A stretch of 49,138 nt of DNA, from contig JANNLO010000205.1 in assembly GCA_031396835.1 (NCBI GenBank), forward strand, positions 1 to 49,138, in the 5' to 3' direction. Shown here one piece after another: positions 1 through 8,540 of this stretch (within the stretch, counting starts at the first letter, position 1; each line of letters starts with the position of its first letter). A program made the translations under genes and the position numbers. The notes beneath the pieces are model-generated. The model saw only the letters and a list, made by a program, of their open reading frames with translations, had not been told where the DNA came from and made no database searches. Source of the DNA: Snowella sp031396835. GTDB lineage: Bacteria; Cyanobacteriota; Cyanobacteriia; Cyanobacteriales; Microcystaceae.

Positions 1-234
1 AAACCTGAAGAGTTACCAAAAGGAGCCTATAAAGCTAAAGTTATTTGGTCGGGCGGACTTAGTTTACGTTCTAATCCGAGTAAAGAGTCGGAGCGAGTGG
101 GCGGAGTTGATTATAATTCTGATTTGATTGTTTTGGAAACCAGTGCGGATGGCAGTTGGGCAAAAGTGCGATCGCCCCAAGGAGGACAAGAAGGTTGGGT
201 AAAAGTCGGCAATCTTCAGAAAAAGGAAGAGTAA
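1..234 (+). CDS. C-terminal end of an SH3-domain (SH3b-like) protein, partial
   Basis: The reading frame is open from the first base and stops at a TAA ending at 234, so the 5' part lies outside the window. The visible 77 residues read like a bacterial SH3 domain: KAKVIWSGGLSLRSNPS, then ETSADGSWAKVRSPQG and a closing EGWVKVGNL. In bacteria such domains usually bind cell-wall peptides or act as protein-binding modules in secreted proteins. The role of the full protein cannot be told from this fragment. It is convergent with psb28 and followed by a strong terminator. Confidence 0.75.
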   Translation, partial: KPEELPKGAYKAKVIWSGGLSLRSNPSKESERVGGVDYNSDLIVLETSADGSWAKVRSPQGGQEGWVKVGNLQKKEE

Positions 235-277
235 TTCCCCAAATTATGCTGAAAAAAGGGGAATATTTTTATTTTTT
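234..277 (+). terminator. Rho-independent terminator after the SH3-domain gene
   Basis: ATTCCCC (234-240) pairs with GGGGAAT (258-264) around an A-rich loop and is followed by a T-rich run to 277. It overlaps the stop codon of the SH3 gene and sits between two convergent genes. Confidence 0.75.
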
Positions 278-296
278 TAAATTTATAATGTCTTGA

Positions 297-641
297 CTAT
301 TCTTTTTCTGTTTGGGTAAAACCTAGTCCGTTTTCTTTGCCAAAGCTTTCCATAAAGCGCATAAAACGATCCCATTCCAGTTGAGAATTCAAGATTAAAA
401 CGGCTTCAACAGAAGTTGGCCGACCGTTGACAAATTTTGCCTTGACTTCTCGTGTTACAATTTCCCCTTCTTCATCAACCAAATACATTCCCGTAATCTC
501 AACATTACTTTCTTTGGATAAAATTGTCGGTGCATCAAAATGAAATCGAGCTGTTCCATTCTGTCCACTCGGCGATCGCGTTAGACGAACTTCAGGAATA
601 ACGTCTTCTTTTACACCACGAGAAAATTGAATTTCAGCCAT
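297..641 (-). CDS. psb28: Photosystem II assembly protein Psb28
   Basis: Psb28 is a small soluble protein that binds the cytoplasmic face of photosystem II assembly intermediates (RC47) and helps assembly and repair; it is not part of the mature dimer. The 114 residues match the family along their whole length: the start MAEIQFSRGVKEDVIPEVRL, the central ITGMYLVDEEGEIVTREVKA and the end EWDRFMRFMESFGKENGLGF are all recognisable, and the length is normal. The ATG start at 641 gives the expected N-terminus. It is a single gene, convergent with the SH3-domain gene. Confidence 0.95.
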   Translation of the reverse strand: MAEIQFSRGVKEDVIPEVRLTRSPSGQNGTARFHFDAPTILSKESNVEITGMYLVDEEGEIVTREVKAKFVNGRPTSVEAVLILNSQLEWDRFMRFMESFGKENGLGFTQTEKE

Positions 642-937
642 ATTGATTTTCCTTCTTAAAGATAAATTAGAGATGTTTATTAATCATCCCATAATCAGGA
701 AAAGCTAAACAATCAATACCGTTGTTCAATTTTATTTTGACAATTCACGAAAAAAAAGCTAGAAAAGATTATATTTGCCGCTTCAATCAAATAACAATTT
801 AAATGTTGGGATAATTAAAAATTAGTTGTTAAAGGATTGATTTAGTTTTATCAACAAAAAAAGCTTAATATTAACCTACACAACTGTTATCTTCTCTGAT
901 TGACGGCTAATTATTCAGCAAAAATATTGATTAAATT

Positions 938-1681
938 GTGAAATTTATCGGGGTAGATTTAGGTTGGCAGACTGGAGAAAGTGGATTGTGTTGTTTGCAA
1001 TGGGAAAATTCATTACTTAAAGTTATTGATATTACCCGCAGACTTTCTTTAACAGAAATTTTAGATTGGATTGAACTTTATGTCGGCCCCGATGAAGGAG
1101 CAATGATCGCCGTTGATGCGCCCACTCTAATTCCCAATGCAACAGGAACTCGTTTACCCGATCGCCTAACCCACAAACATTTTGGTCGTTATCACGCGGG
1201 CTGTTATCCTGCCAATCTAGGTCGTCCTTTTGCTGAGAGAACCATAGAATTTGGCAAAAATTTGGAAACCAGAGGCTTTAATCATGCCCCAAATATCATT
1301 CCGCGACAGCTAGGACGTTACCAAATCGAGATTTTTCCCCATCCTGCGATGATTCATTTATTTCAGCTATCCAGAATTTTAAAATATAAAAAGGGTAAAC
1401 TAGCTGAGAAAAAAGCAGAATTACAAAAATTACAATATTACATTCAAACGATATTACCTTTTTTAACACCTGCTCTAAATTTAATTAATTTATCTATTTT
1501 GTCTCTACCGATTTCTGTCACTGGCAAACAATTAAAAGCCGTTGAAGATCAGCTAGATAGTCTTGTTTGTGCTTATATTGGGGCTTATTGGTGGTATTGG
1601 GGGATAGAACAAAATTGGGTTTTAGGCGATCGCGAATCGGGTTATATTATTGTACCTGCACCCTTAATTAATATTAATTAA
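938..1681 (+). CDS. DUF429 family protein
   Basis: The 247-residue protein begins MKFIGVDLGWQTGESGLCCL, the DUF429 pattern in which an Asp in a GVDLGW/GIDWA motif opens an RNase H-like fold. A second family feature is VDAPTLIPNATGTRLPDRL (about residues 59-78), followed by a stretch ending IEIFPHPAMI (about 132-141). The family has no established biochemical role; a nuclease- or ATPase-like fold is only predicted. The start is GTG at 938, directly before the conserved strand. The gene ends 6 bases from the convergent ABC permease gene and carries no other operon partner. Confidence 0.8.
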   Translation: MKFIGVDLGWQTGESGLCCLQWENSLLKVIDITRRLSLTEILDWIELYVGPDEGAMIAVDAPTLIPNATGTRLPDRLTHKHFGRYHAGCYPANLGRPFAERTIEFGKNLETRGFNHAPNIIPRQLGRYQIEIFPHPAMIHLFQLSRILKYKKGKLAEKKAELQKLQYYIQTILPFLTPALNLINLSILSLPISVTGKQLKAVEDQLDSLVCAYIGAYWWYWGIEQNWVLGDRESGYIIVPAPLININ

Positions 1682-1687
1682 AGTTAA

Positions 1688-2461
1688 TCAAAACTGTCGG
1701 CGAGAAAAGATTAAATTAGCAATAGTTAACAAAAGAATAATATAAAGAATTCCATATAATAAGGTGCTAAATAATTCCAAGCTAGGAGGAACTAATCCAT
1801 AAACAGCATCATTTTTTAGATTAAATCTTTCTAGATTTGGTAATACTAAATATAGGGATTTTGTGAGAGCTTCAATATTACTATTTTTGGTAATTTCTCC
1901 TAATTTTAATAAGTCCTTACTAATGTGACCCATAAAATAAACGCCAAAACTAAATAAAGTAGCTAAAATTGAACTGGTAAAAACGCCAAAGAGAATGGCA
2001 ACAGCCGTCAACAGAGCTAATTCTAATAATAAAAAAGCTTGGGATAAAAGAATACCAGTCAAAGAAAAAGGAATTTTTGCCCAAGATAACATTACTAAAA
2101 AAATAGCTGTCATGGCTCCAATCATCACTGCCAAAACTGCTGATAATCCTAAATGTTTACCAACAATAAATTCGGTACGACTAATCGGTTTAGGAATCAG
2201 AACTAAGACAGTTTTCTTTTCAATTTCTTTATTAATTAAACCTGTTCCCACAAAAATTGCAACAATCGCGCCGAACAAAGAAGTAGCCGCCAATCCTAAA
2301 TCTAGAAAAATTTTTCCATCGGCTCCGACAGAAATTTCAGGTAATAATCTCAATGCTAAAGCCAAAAAAATCGCAAAGAAACCGATAACATACAAAATGC
2401 GATCGCGAATTACTTCCCGAAATCCATTAGCGGCGATCGCCCAAATTCTGAAAAAATTCAT
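1688..2461 (-). CDS. ABC-2 type transporter permease
   Basis: This 257-residue membrane protein looks like an ABC-2 (NosY/YhaP-like) permease. It has about six hydrophobic segments, at roughly residues 22-40, 57-75, 105-127, 132-160, 163-178 and 232-250. The family hallmark EIEKKTVLVLIPKPISRTEF (80-99) lies between the second and third. ABC-2 permeases work with a separate ATPase, and none is adjacent, so the substrate is unknown. The gene is divergent from pstS with 188 bp between the two starts; the Pho box in that gap could act on both. A 158-codon lysine-rich frame on the opposite strand is a shadow. Confidence 0.8.
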   Translation of the reverse strand: MNFFRIWAIAANGFREVIRDRILYVIGFFAIFLALALRLLPEISVGADGKIFLDLGLAATSLFGAIVAIFVGTGLINKEIEKKTVLVLIPKPISRTEFIVGKHLGLSAVLAVMIGAMTAIFLVMLSWAKIPFSLTGILLSQAFLLLELALLTAVAILFGVFTSSILATLFSFGVYFMGHISKDLLKLGEITKNSNIEALTKSLYLVLPNLERFNLKNDAVYGLVPPSLELFSTLLYGILYIILLLTIANLIFSRRQF

Positions 2462-2558
2462 AGAAACCTAAATAATTAATTAATGGTAACATTTAATCAT
2501 TGTAAAACTTGCTGGACAAGAGATTAGCTCCCAAAAAATCCAAAAAATAAACCTTAAT

Positions 2559-2588
2559 TTTAACCAAAAAATAACTTTTTGTTAACCC
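2559..2588 (+). promoter_or_regulatory. Pho box (SphR/PhoB binding site) upstream of pstS
   Basis: Three 8-bp units lie at exact 11-bp spacing: TTTAACCA (2559-2566), AATAACTT (2570-2577) and GTTAACCC (2581-2588), each separated by 3 bp. This matches the cyanobacterial Pho-box design of CTTAACCT-like direct repeats. It sits about 60 bp before the pstS start, which fits activation under phosphate starvation. The site also lies upstream of the divergent ABC-2 permease gene. Confidence 0.8.
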
Positions 2589-2649
2589 AAATGATTCTGC
2601 TTCTGTGGGACAATTGCGTTAGCCCTTCTATTTAAAAACAACTAAGCTT

Positions 2650-3669
2650 ATGATTATTCAAAATATTTCTAGTTTTATCCGAAATCCCTTGTTTTTAGCA
2701 GGTACATTGGCTTCGGTTGCGGCAACTGTCACCCTAACCGTCTCCTCAGTCCAGTCCCAGGGTGTCCCCACCGTCAAAGTTGATGGCTCTAGCACCGTTT
2801 ATCCCATTACCGAAGCGATCGCCGAAGACTTTCAAAAAGCTAAAAAAGGAGCAACTCGCGTTACAGTCGGTGTTTCAGGAACAGGCGGCGGGTTTAAGAA
2901 ATTTTGCGCTGGTGATATAGATATTTCTAATGCTTCTCGTCCCATTAAAGCTTCTGAAATAGAACAGTGCAAAAAAGCGGGCATTAGTTTCATTGAGCTT
3001 CCCGTTGCCTATGATGCGCTAACAGTTGTTGTTAATAAAGGTAATACTTGGGCAAACAATTTAACGACAGCTGAACTGAAAAAAATGTGGGAGCCAGAAG
3101 CAAAAGGAAAAATCACTAATTGGAATCAGGTTCGTTCTGGTTTTCCAACTGCACCCTTAAAACTTTATGGGCCTGGTGCAGACTCAGGAACCTTTGATTA
3201 CTTCACAGAAGCGATTAACGGTAAATCAAAAGCCAGCCGCACTGATTTCACTCCCAGCGAAGATGATAATGTTTTGGTGCAGGGGGTATCCCGTGATAAA
3301 AATGCCTTAGCTTATTTTGGTTATGCCTACTATGATGCCAATAAATCCAAATTAAAAGCTGTACCCATTAATGGGGTTATGCCGTCTCGTCAAACAGTAG
3401 AAAATGGGAAATATCAGCCTCTGGCAAGGCCTATCTTTATCTATGTCAATTCTAAAGCGGCCCAACGCCCTGAAGTTAAACAATTTGTAGAATATTATCT
3501 TGCTAATGGTGCAAAAGCGGCTCAATCAGTGAAATATATTCCCCTTCCCCCTAAGGCTTACAAAACTGCGTTAAGTCACTTCCAAAAACCTAAACTCGGT
3601 AGTGTTTTTGTTGGTAAAAGTGATGTAGGTGTCACCATTGATGAGTTGCTACAAATGGAGGCAAAATAG
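2650..3669 (+). CDS. pstS: Phosphate ABC transporter substrate-binding protein (PstS/SphX type)
   Basis: This is the periplasmic phosphate-binding protein that feeds the PstCAB importer. The 339 residues have an N-terminal hydrophobic segment (about 13-36) ending near VQSQG, a signal peptide or membrane anchor without a lipobox. The mature domain opens with VKVDGSSTVYPITEAIAE, whose Ser/Thr residues bind phosphate. It continues with GTGGGFKKFCAGDIDISNAS and GPGADSGTFDYF, the second phosphate-binding loop. The FKKFC form resembles cyanobacterial SphX as well as PstS. It is the first gene of pstS-pstC-pstA-pstB, preceded by a Pho box and followed by pstC after 42 bp. A second homologue lies at 6497-7519. 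Confidence 0.92.
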   Translation: MIIQNISSFIRNPLFLAGTLASVAATVTLTVSSVQSQGVPTVKVDGSSTVYPITEAIAEDFQKAKKGATRVTVGVSGTGGGFKKFCAGDIDISNASRPIKASEIEQCKKAGISFIELPVAYDALTVVVNKGNTWANNLTTAELKKMWEPEAKGKITNWNQVRSGFPTAPLKLYGPGADSGTFDYFTEAINGKSKASRTDFTPSEDDNVLVQGVSRDKNALAYFGYAYYDANKSKLKAVPINGVMPSRQTVENGKYQPLARPIFIYVNSKAAQRPEVKQFVEYYLANGAKAAQSVKYIPLPPKAYKTALSHFQKPKLGSVFVGKSDVGVTIDELLQMEAK

Positions 3670-3711
3670 TCAATTTTTGAGTGGATCAATTTTTGTCTAT
3701 AAATCATTACT

Positions 3712-4641
3712 ATGACTCAAAAAAACTCACCGAATAATAGAACTGTTGCTTTTTCTCCTAAGTTGAGTCGCGTGATCCGAGAAAGAGCGATCGCTGTGGT
3801 TTTATTTCTAGCGGCTTTTTCTTCTGTGGCAACCACCATCGCAATTTTAGAGATATTAGTGCAGGAGTCGGTGGGTTTTTTTCAGAAAGTTTCTATCAAG
3901 GAATTTTTGACTGCAACGGAATGGACTCCCCTATTTACTGGTCCTCGTTACGGCATCTTACCTTTGTTGTCGGGAACCTTGGTAACGTCTTCCGTTGCTT
4001 TAGTTGTGGCCATTCCTTTGGGAACGATCGCAGCTATTTATCTGAGTGAATTTGCGAATCCCCGTTTAAAAGAAACTGTTAAACCCTGTTTGGAATTGCT
4101 AGCGGCTATTCCTACAGTTATTTATGGTTATTTCGCACTCCTTTTTGTCACACCTCTCTTGCAGAAAATTTATCCTGATTTGCCAGGCTTCAATATGCTG
4201 AGTGCAGGCTTGGTTATGGGGCTAATGATTATGCCTTTGATTAGCTCGATTAGTGAAGATGCTATGCGATCAGTTCCCCTTGAATTGCGAGAAGGTTCGG
4301 CAGCAACAGGAGCAACCCGTTTACAAACTGCTCTAAAAGTGGTCTTTCCCGCTGCTTTATCGGGGGTTACGGCTTCCTATATCTTGGGGACTTCTCGTGC
4401 AGTCGGTGAAACTATGATTGTGGCGATCGCGGCGGGATTGCAACCGAATCTAACATGGAATCCGACCCAAGAAGCTGCAACGATTACAGCCTATATTGTG
4501 CAAGTCAGTCTAGGGGATTTACCCTACGGAACCTTAGAATATAAAACTATTTTTGTTGCAGGTTTAACGTTAGTTTTGTTGACTCTAGTTTTAAATATTA
4601 TTGGTCATTTTTTAGCGAAGCGTTATCGAGAAATTTATTAA
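3712..4641 (+). CDS. pstC: Phosphate ABC transporter permease PstC
   Basis: PstC forms, with PstA, the membrane channel of the high-affinity phosphate importer. The 309-residue protein has about six membrane segments; the first is around residues 27-49. The cytoplasmic coupling loop reads REGSAATGATRLQTALKVVFPAAL (about 193-216), with the ATG motif that contacts the ATPase. The length is normal for PstC. It follows pstS by 42 bp and precedes pstA by 16 bp in one operon. Confidence 0.95.
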   Translation: MTQKNSPNNRTVAFSPKLSRVIRERAIAVVLFLAAFSSVATTIAILEILVQESVGFFQKVSIKEFLTATEWTPLFTGPRYGILPLLSGTLVTSSVALVVAIPLGTIAAIYLSEFANPRLKETVKPCLELLAAIPTVIYGYFALLFVTPLLQKIYPDLPGFNMLSAGLVMGLMIMPLISSISEDAMRSVPLELREGSAATGATRLQTALKVVFPAALSGVTASYILGTSRAVGETMIVAIAAGLQPNLTWNPTQEAATITAYIVQVSLGDLPYGTLEYKTIFVAGLTLVLLTLVLNIIGHFLAKRYREIY

Positions 4642-4657
4642 TTAATTATTCATTAAA

Positions 4658-5608
4658 ATGTCACAGGCCCAAAACTTACAGAAATTACAAGATCTTAATT
4701 TAAAAAATCTGCGGATTAACATTCAACGTCGCCAATTAATCAGTGGTGCTTTTGCGATTTTAGGTCTGATTATTATTTTGGTTGCTACTTTTATTCTCTT
4801 GGGTTTAGTCTTCCAAATGATGCGACAGGGCATTCCTCGTTTAACTCCCCAATTTTTTCTCTCTTTCCCTAGTCGTAATCCTGAAGAAGCAGGAATTTTA
4901 TCAGCTTGGGTAGGTAGTGCTTTGGTGATGCTGGTAACAGCGATCGCAGCTATTCCTTTGGGGGTTGCTTCAGGAATTTACCTAGAAGAATATGCCCGAA
5001 AAGATTGGTTAGCCGATTTAATTGAAATTAATGTGACTAACCTAGCAGGCGTTCCTTCTATTGTTTATGGTCTGTTAGCGTTAGGGTTATTTGTCGGTAA
5101 GTTAAATCTAGGACAAAGTGTTCTTTCCGCAGGATTAACCCTCGCTTTATTAATCTTACCCGTTGTTATTGTTACCACCCGCGAGGCCCTTAGAGCCATT
5201 CCCAACATTCTCCGAGAAGCGGCTTATGCCTTGGGAGCTAGTAAGTGGCAAATGATCTCCGATCACATTCTTCCCTATTCCATTGGTAGTATTTTAACGG
5301 GGATTATCATCGGTCTTTCTAGGGCGATCGGGGAAACGGCTCCTGTCATCACCATTGGAGCTTTAACTTTTATTGCTTTTTTACCTGATTCCCCTTTCAA
5401 AGGTGATTTTCCCTTTCTGTCCTTTGAATGGCTTAAAGCTCCCTTCACCGTCATGCCCATTCAAATGTTTAACTGGGTTTCCCGACCCGAACCCGAATTT
5501 GAAATCAACGCCGCTGCTGCAGGAACGGTTTTGATTTTTATGACTTTGAGCATGAATGCGATCGCAATTTATTTACGTTATTATTTTCGTAAAGGTATCA
5601 AATGGTAG
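4658..5608 (+). CDS. pstA: Phosphate ABC transporter permease PstA
   Basis: PstA is the second channel subunit of the phosphate importer. The 316 residues include a first membrane segment at about 30-53 and a coupling loop LREAAYALGASKWQMISDHI (about 185-204) typical of PstA. The TAG stop (5606-5608) lies inside the first codons of pstB, so the two genes overlap by 7 bp and are probably translationally coupled. Confidence 0.95.
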   Translation: MSQAQNLQKLQDLNLKNLRINIQRRQLISGAFAILGLIIILVATFILLGLVFQMMRQGIPRLTPQFFLSFPSRNPEEAGILSAWVGSALVMLVTAIAAIPLGVASGIYLEEYARKDWLADLIEINVTNLAGVPSIVYGLLALGLFVGKLNLGQSVLSAGLTLALLILPVVIVTTREALRAIPNILREAAYALGASKWQMISDHILPYSIGSILTGIIIGLSRAIGETAPVITIGALTFIAFLPDSPFKGDFPFLSFEWLKAPFTVMPIQMFNWVSRPEPEFEINAAAAGTVLIFMTLSMNAIAIYLRYYFRKGIKW

Positions 5609-6432
5609 AACCTCTTTCTCAATTATCTAACTCTGAATCAACTGTTTCCAATCCCGCGATCACAATAGAGATTCCCAATCCCAAAGCCGAAACATCCAAT
5701 CTCAACTTTTACTATAACGGCACTGTCCATGCCATCAAAAATGTTAATTTTAAAATTCCTGAAAACCAAGTAACGGCTCTCATTGGGCCATCGGGTTGTG
5801 GCAAAACAACCTTACTGAGATGTTTTAATCGAATGCACGATCTTTATCCAGGTAATCGCTATGAAGGCGAAATTTGGTTAGATTCCGTCAATATTTTAAG
5901 TCATCGGGTTGATCCCATCGAAGTGCGGATGCGGGTAAGTATGGTTTTTCAAAAGCCCAATCCTTTTCCCAAAACTATCTATGAAAATGTCGCCTATGGT
6001 TTACGAGTACGGGGAGAAAAAAAGCGTAATGTCATTGATGAAAAAGTCGAAAAAGCTCTACGGGGAGCAGCTCTCTGGGAAGAAGTTAAGGATCGTCTTA
6101 ATGATTTGGCCTATAACCTATCAGGTGGTCAACAGCAACGCCTCTGTATTGCCCGTGCCTTGTCTGCCGACCCTGAAATTGTCCTCTTTGATGAACCGAC
6201 TTCTGCTCTCGATCCGATTGCGACGGCCAGTATTGAAGAATTGATGAATGAACTAAGAAAAAAAGTTACTATCTTAATTGTGACTCACAGTATGCAACAA
6301 GCTGCCCGAATTTCTGACTATACGGCCTTTATGTATTTGGGAGAATTGATGGAGTTTAATGAAACTAATATTATGTTTAACGAACCTTCCCATAATCGGA
6401 CTCAGGATTATCTCAGTGGTCGTATTGGTTGA
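5602..6432 (+). CDS. pstB: Phosphate ABC transporter ATP-binding protein PstB
   Basis: PstB hydrolyses ATP on the cytoplasmic side to drive phosphate import. All ABC ATPase motifs are intact in the 276 residues: Walker A GPSGCGKTT (62-70), Q-loop VFQKPNPFP (115-123), signature LSGGQQQR (173-180), Walker B with D197-E198, and the switch His in VTHS (H229). The first 30 residues are a family-variable extension. ATG at 5602 overlaps the end of pstA. This is the only pstB in the window and the last gene of the operon. Confidence 0.96.
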   Translation: MVEPLSQLSNSESTVSNPAITIEIPNPKAETSNLNFYYNGTVHAIKNVNFKIPENQVTALIGPSGCGKTTLLRCFNRMHDLYPGNRYEGEIWLDSVNILSHRVDPIEVRMRVSMVFQKPNPFPKTIYENVAYGLRVRGEKKRNVIDEKVEKALRGAALWEEVKDRLNDLAYNLSGGQQQRLCIARALSADPEIVLFDEPTSALDPIATASIEELMNELRKKVTILIVTHSMQQAARISDYTAFMYLGELMEFNETNIMFNEPSHNRTQDYLSGRIG

Positions 6433-6446
6433 TGATTTTATACGAA

Positions 6447-6476
6447 GGAAGAGAAGTCTTAAAATCTTCTTCTTCC
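6447..6476. terminator. Hairpin between convergent pstB and second pstS
   Basis: GGAAGA (6447-6452) pairs with TCTTCC (6471-6476), and GAAG (6453-6456) with CTTC (6466-6469), leaving one bulged base. It lies between two convergent genes, so it could stop transcription from either side. There is no clean T-run, which lowers confidence. Confidence 0.45.
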
Positions 6477-6496
6477 CAATAATTTGAACTAAATAA

Positions 6497-7519
6497 TTAG
6501 AATTTAGCTTTTTTTCTTAGTAATTCAGCTAAGGTCACATTAAACTGAGATTTTCCCTCAAAGACCGTTCCCACTTCGCCGTTATAGAAAGTCACTTTAG
6601 CCAGATTGTAGTGTTCTGGTGTCAAGGGAATAAAACCGACTTCGGAAACTATCTGTTTGCCATTTTCTAGATAAAAATCAACAAACTCTTTTAAATGAGA
6701 GTTCTTTTGAGCTTGTTCAGCGTTGACATAGATAAACAATGGACGACCTAAAGGCTGATATTCGGCTTGAGTCACCGTTTCAACTGATGGAATAACAGGC
6801 CCTTTGCCACTATCGATCGACACTGCTTTAAGATTCTCAGAGCTTTTTTGATAATAAGCTAACCCAAAAAAGCCTAACGCATTGGGATCTTGGCTCACCC
6901 CTTGGGCTAAAGTATTATCGTCCTCGCTGGCAACGTAATCCGTCCGACTTACAGCGGCTTTACCCATAATTGCTTCGGTAAAATAGTCAAACGTTCCCGA
7001 ATCTTTACCCGCACCGAACAAATTAAGAGGTTTATCGGGAAATGCTGGGTTAACCTGATTCCAACGCTTAATCTTGCCTTGAGCGGCGGGTTCCCAGATT
7101 TTTTGTAACTCTTGGGTTGTGAGACTTGTTACCCAGTCGTTATTTTTATTGACTACTACTGTTAAGGCATCAAAAGCGATGGGAAGTTCAATAAAACGGA
7201 TATTTTGACGATTACAGACAGCTATTTCATCCGTAGTAATCGGACGAGAAGCATTATTAATTTCCGTCTTTCCCTCGCAAAACTGCCTAAATCCTTGCGT
7301 TGTTCCCGAAAACTTAACATTGATATCAATAGGATTGCTTTGACTGGCTTTAAACTTTTCTGCGATCGCCTGAGTAATGGGATAAACAGTACTCGAACCA
7401 TCAATATTAATTGTTGAATTAACTTGGGAATTGGTAGAGTTACAAGCGGCAAGAGCGGAAAATCCTCCAAGGATTATTAGCTTGTATAGTATGGCTTTTG
7501 AGTTAATCTTGAATAACAT
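6497..7519 (-). CDS. Second phosphate-binding protein (PstS/SphX type), lipoprotein
   Basis: This 340-residue protein is a paralogue of the pstS product. It shares the opening INIDGSSTVYPITQAIAEKF, then GTTQGFRQFCEGKTEINNAS and GAGKDSGTFDYF. Unlike the first copy it starts with a classic lipoprotein signal: charged N-terminus, hydrophobic stretch and lipobox LAAC (about 23-26), so it is probably tethered by lipid. The gene is convergent with pstB and has its own Pho box upstream. Paired binding proteins of different affinity or induction timing are known in cyanobacteria; which is which cannot be told here. Confidence 0.9.
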   Translation of the reverse strand: MLFKINSKAILYKLIILGGFSALAACNSTNSQVNSTINIDGSSTVYPITQAIAEKFKASQSNPIDINVKFSGTTQGFRQFCEGKTEINNASRPITTDEIAVCNRQNIRFIELPIAFDALTVVVNKNNDWVTSLTTQELQKIWEPAAQGKIKRWNQVNPAFPDKPLNLFGAGKDSGTFDYFTEAIMGKAAVSRTDYVASEDDNTLAQGVSQDPNALGFFGLAYYQKSSENLKAVSIDSGKGPVIPSVETVTQAEYQPLGRPLFIYVNAEQAQKNSHLKEFVDFYLENGKQIVSEVGFIPLTPEHYNLAKVTFYNGEVGTVFEGKSQFNVTLAELLRKKAKF

Positions 7520-7907
7520 TTATTTTTCTCTTTCCGATTAATTTGCACTATTGTCTTAATCATTATTTCAAGAAAAATTGATTTTGTGGTTAAGCGAAGA
7601 TTAAAAGTAATATTTGTTAACGAGTTGACCGACTCATTTTATAGTTGGCGTGATTTACACAAACCCGTAATTATGTTGCTGGACGGTTCGGCTAATTTTT
7701 TTTAGAAAAAAGCAGCTGTGACAGTCTAATAAAGTGTCACAATACCCATGCTCTTTTTTTTTAACCTTGCTAAATTTTATGAGTGTGTGAGGAGTAAGAG
7801 TAAATTAGGAGAAGTAAAAGGGTCGAAACACGGAAAGACTCCCGAATACTTTTCCTTTTTTTTAGACTTAGATTACTTATTTAGAAAAATATTGATACTG
7901 TCGTTAA
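7520..7907. other. Intergenic region, second pstS to DUF427
   Basis: Besides the Pho box it holds an inverted repeat, TGTGACA (7717-7723) and TGTCACA (7735-7741), with an 11-bp gap. The spacing does not fit a CRP site. A 63-codon frame from 7748 runs into the DUF427 gene on the other strand and does not look like a real protein. I see no RNA gene. Confidence 0.4.
7587..7605 (-). promoter_or_regulatory. Pho box upstream of the second pstS
   Basis: Read on the minus strand, two 8-bp units CTTAACCA (7594-7587) and TTTAATCT (7605-7598) are separated by 3 bp, so they repeat at 11 bp. A third unit further out (7616-7609, CAAATATT) is degenerate. The position, about 70-85 bp before the start at 7519, fits an SphR/PhoB-activated promoter. 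Confidence 0.65.
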
Positions 7908-8408
7908 TTACCAGCTATTTGTGCCGACTTCACCCTTAAAAGGGCCAACAATATCTTGAGTAATCCATCCGCCATAAAAATCACCAGGTTGAGCAGTCAC
8001 TTTTTCGCCATTGATATAACAAAAATCTACTCGACTCGGATAAAAAGCCACGTGATTTGTTAAAACAGCAAAATAATCAGTTGGATTCGAGTAAAACCAA
8101 GCAGCATTAATTGTTTGTTCCTTCTCAACAGTAATTGTGTAATAACTAGCTATTCCCTTCCATTCACAATAAGATTGATGAGAATTTAGCTGAAAATAGG
8201 TCATATCTATGTCTTCTGGAGGAAAATAATAGACGGGAGGATGACTTGTTTCTAAAACTCGTTGACTACGGCGACTGTCTGCAACAATGACATCATTAAA
8301 AACCACTTGGACACGTTTACTTGAAATCTCGATTCGAGGAGGCCGAGGGTAATCCCAAACTGATTCTTGGTCGAGCTTCGGCTTAATCTGTTCAGGAAAA
8401 AGTATCAT
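7908..8408 (-). CDS. DUF427 domain protein
   Basis: The 166-residue protein has the full DUF427 pattern. SKRVQVVFNDVIVADSRRSQ (about 30-49) leads into RVLETSHPPVYYFPPEDI, then YCEWKGIASYYTITV, and closes with NHVAFYPSRVDFCYING. It is a small beta-rich fold of unknown function widespread in bacteria and fungi. The ATG at 8408 is the only sensible start; the first 28 residues precede the domain. It is a single gene, divergent from the TPR gene. Confidence 0.85.
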   Translation of the reverse strand: MILFPEQIKPKLDQESVWDYPRPPRIEISSKRVQVVFNDVIVADSRRSQRVLETSHPPVYYFPPEDIDMTYFQLNSHQSYCEWKGIASYYTITVEKEQTINAAWFYSNPTDYFAVLTNHVAFYPSRVDFCYINGEKVTAQPGDFYGGWITQDIVGPFKGEVGTNSW

Positions 8409-8540
8409 TTTATAAACCTTCTTTAATAAGACTTGTTCAATACTAATTGAATAATAACAAACTTGAAGGTTGGGTCTAAGAATGCTTTAGAATGGGTGCA
8501 AGTGCGATTAAACGCTCTTTCTGCAAAATCAAGATAACTC

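Noticed and set aside
1995..2471. 158-codon lysine-rich frame on the plus strand
   Set aside because: It lies entirely antisense to the ABC-2 permease gene, whose protein has clear family and membrane features; the lysine/isoleucine bias is what the complement of such a gene produces.
7748..7939. 63-codon frame on the plus strand before DUF427
   Set aside because: It overlaps the end of the DUF427 gene on the other strand, has no ribosome site and encodes a composition typical of random AT-rich DNA.
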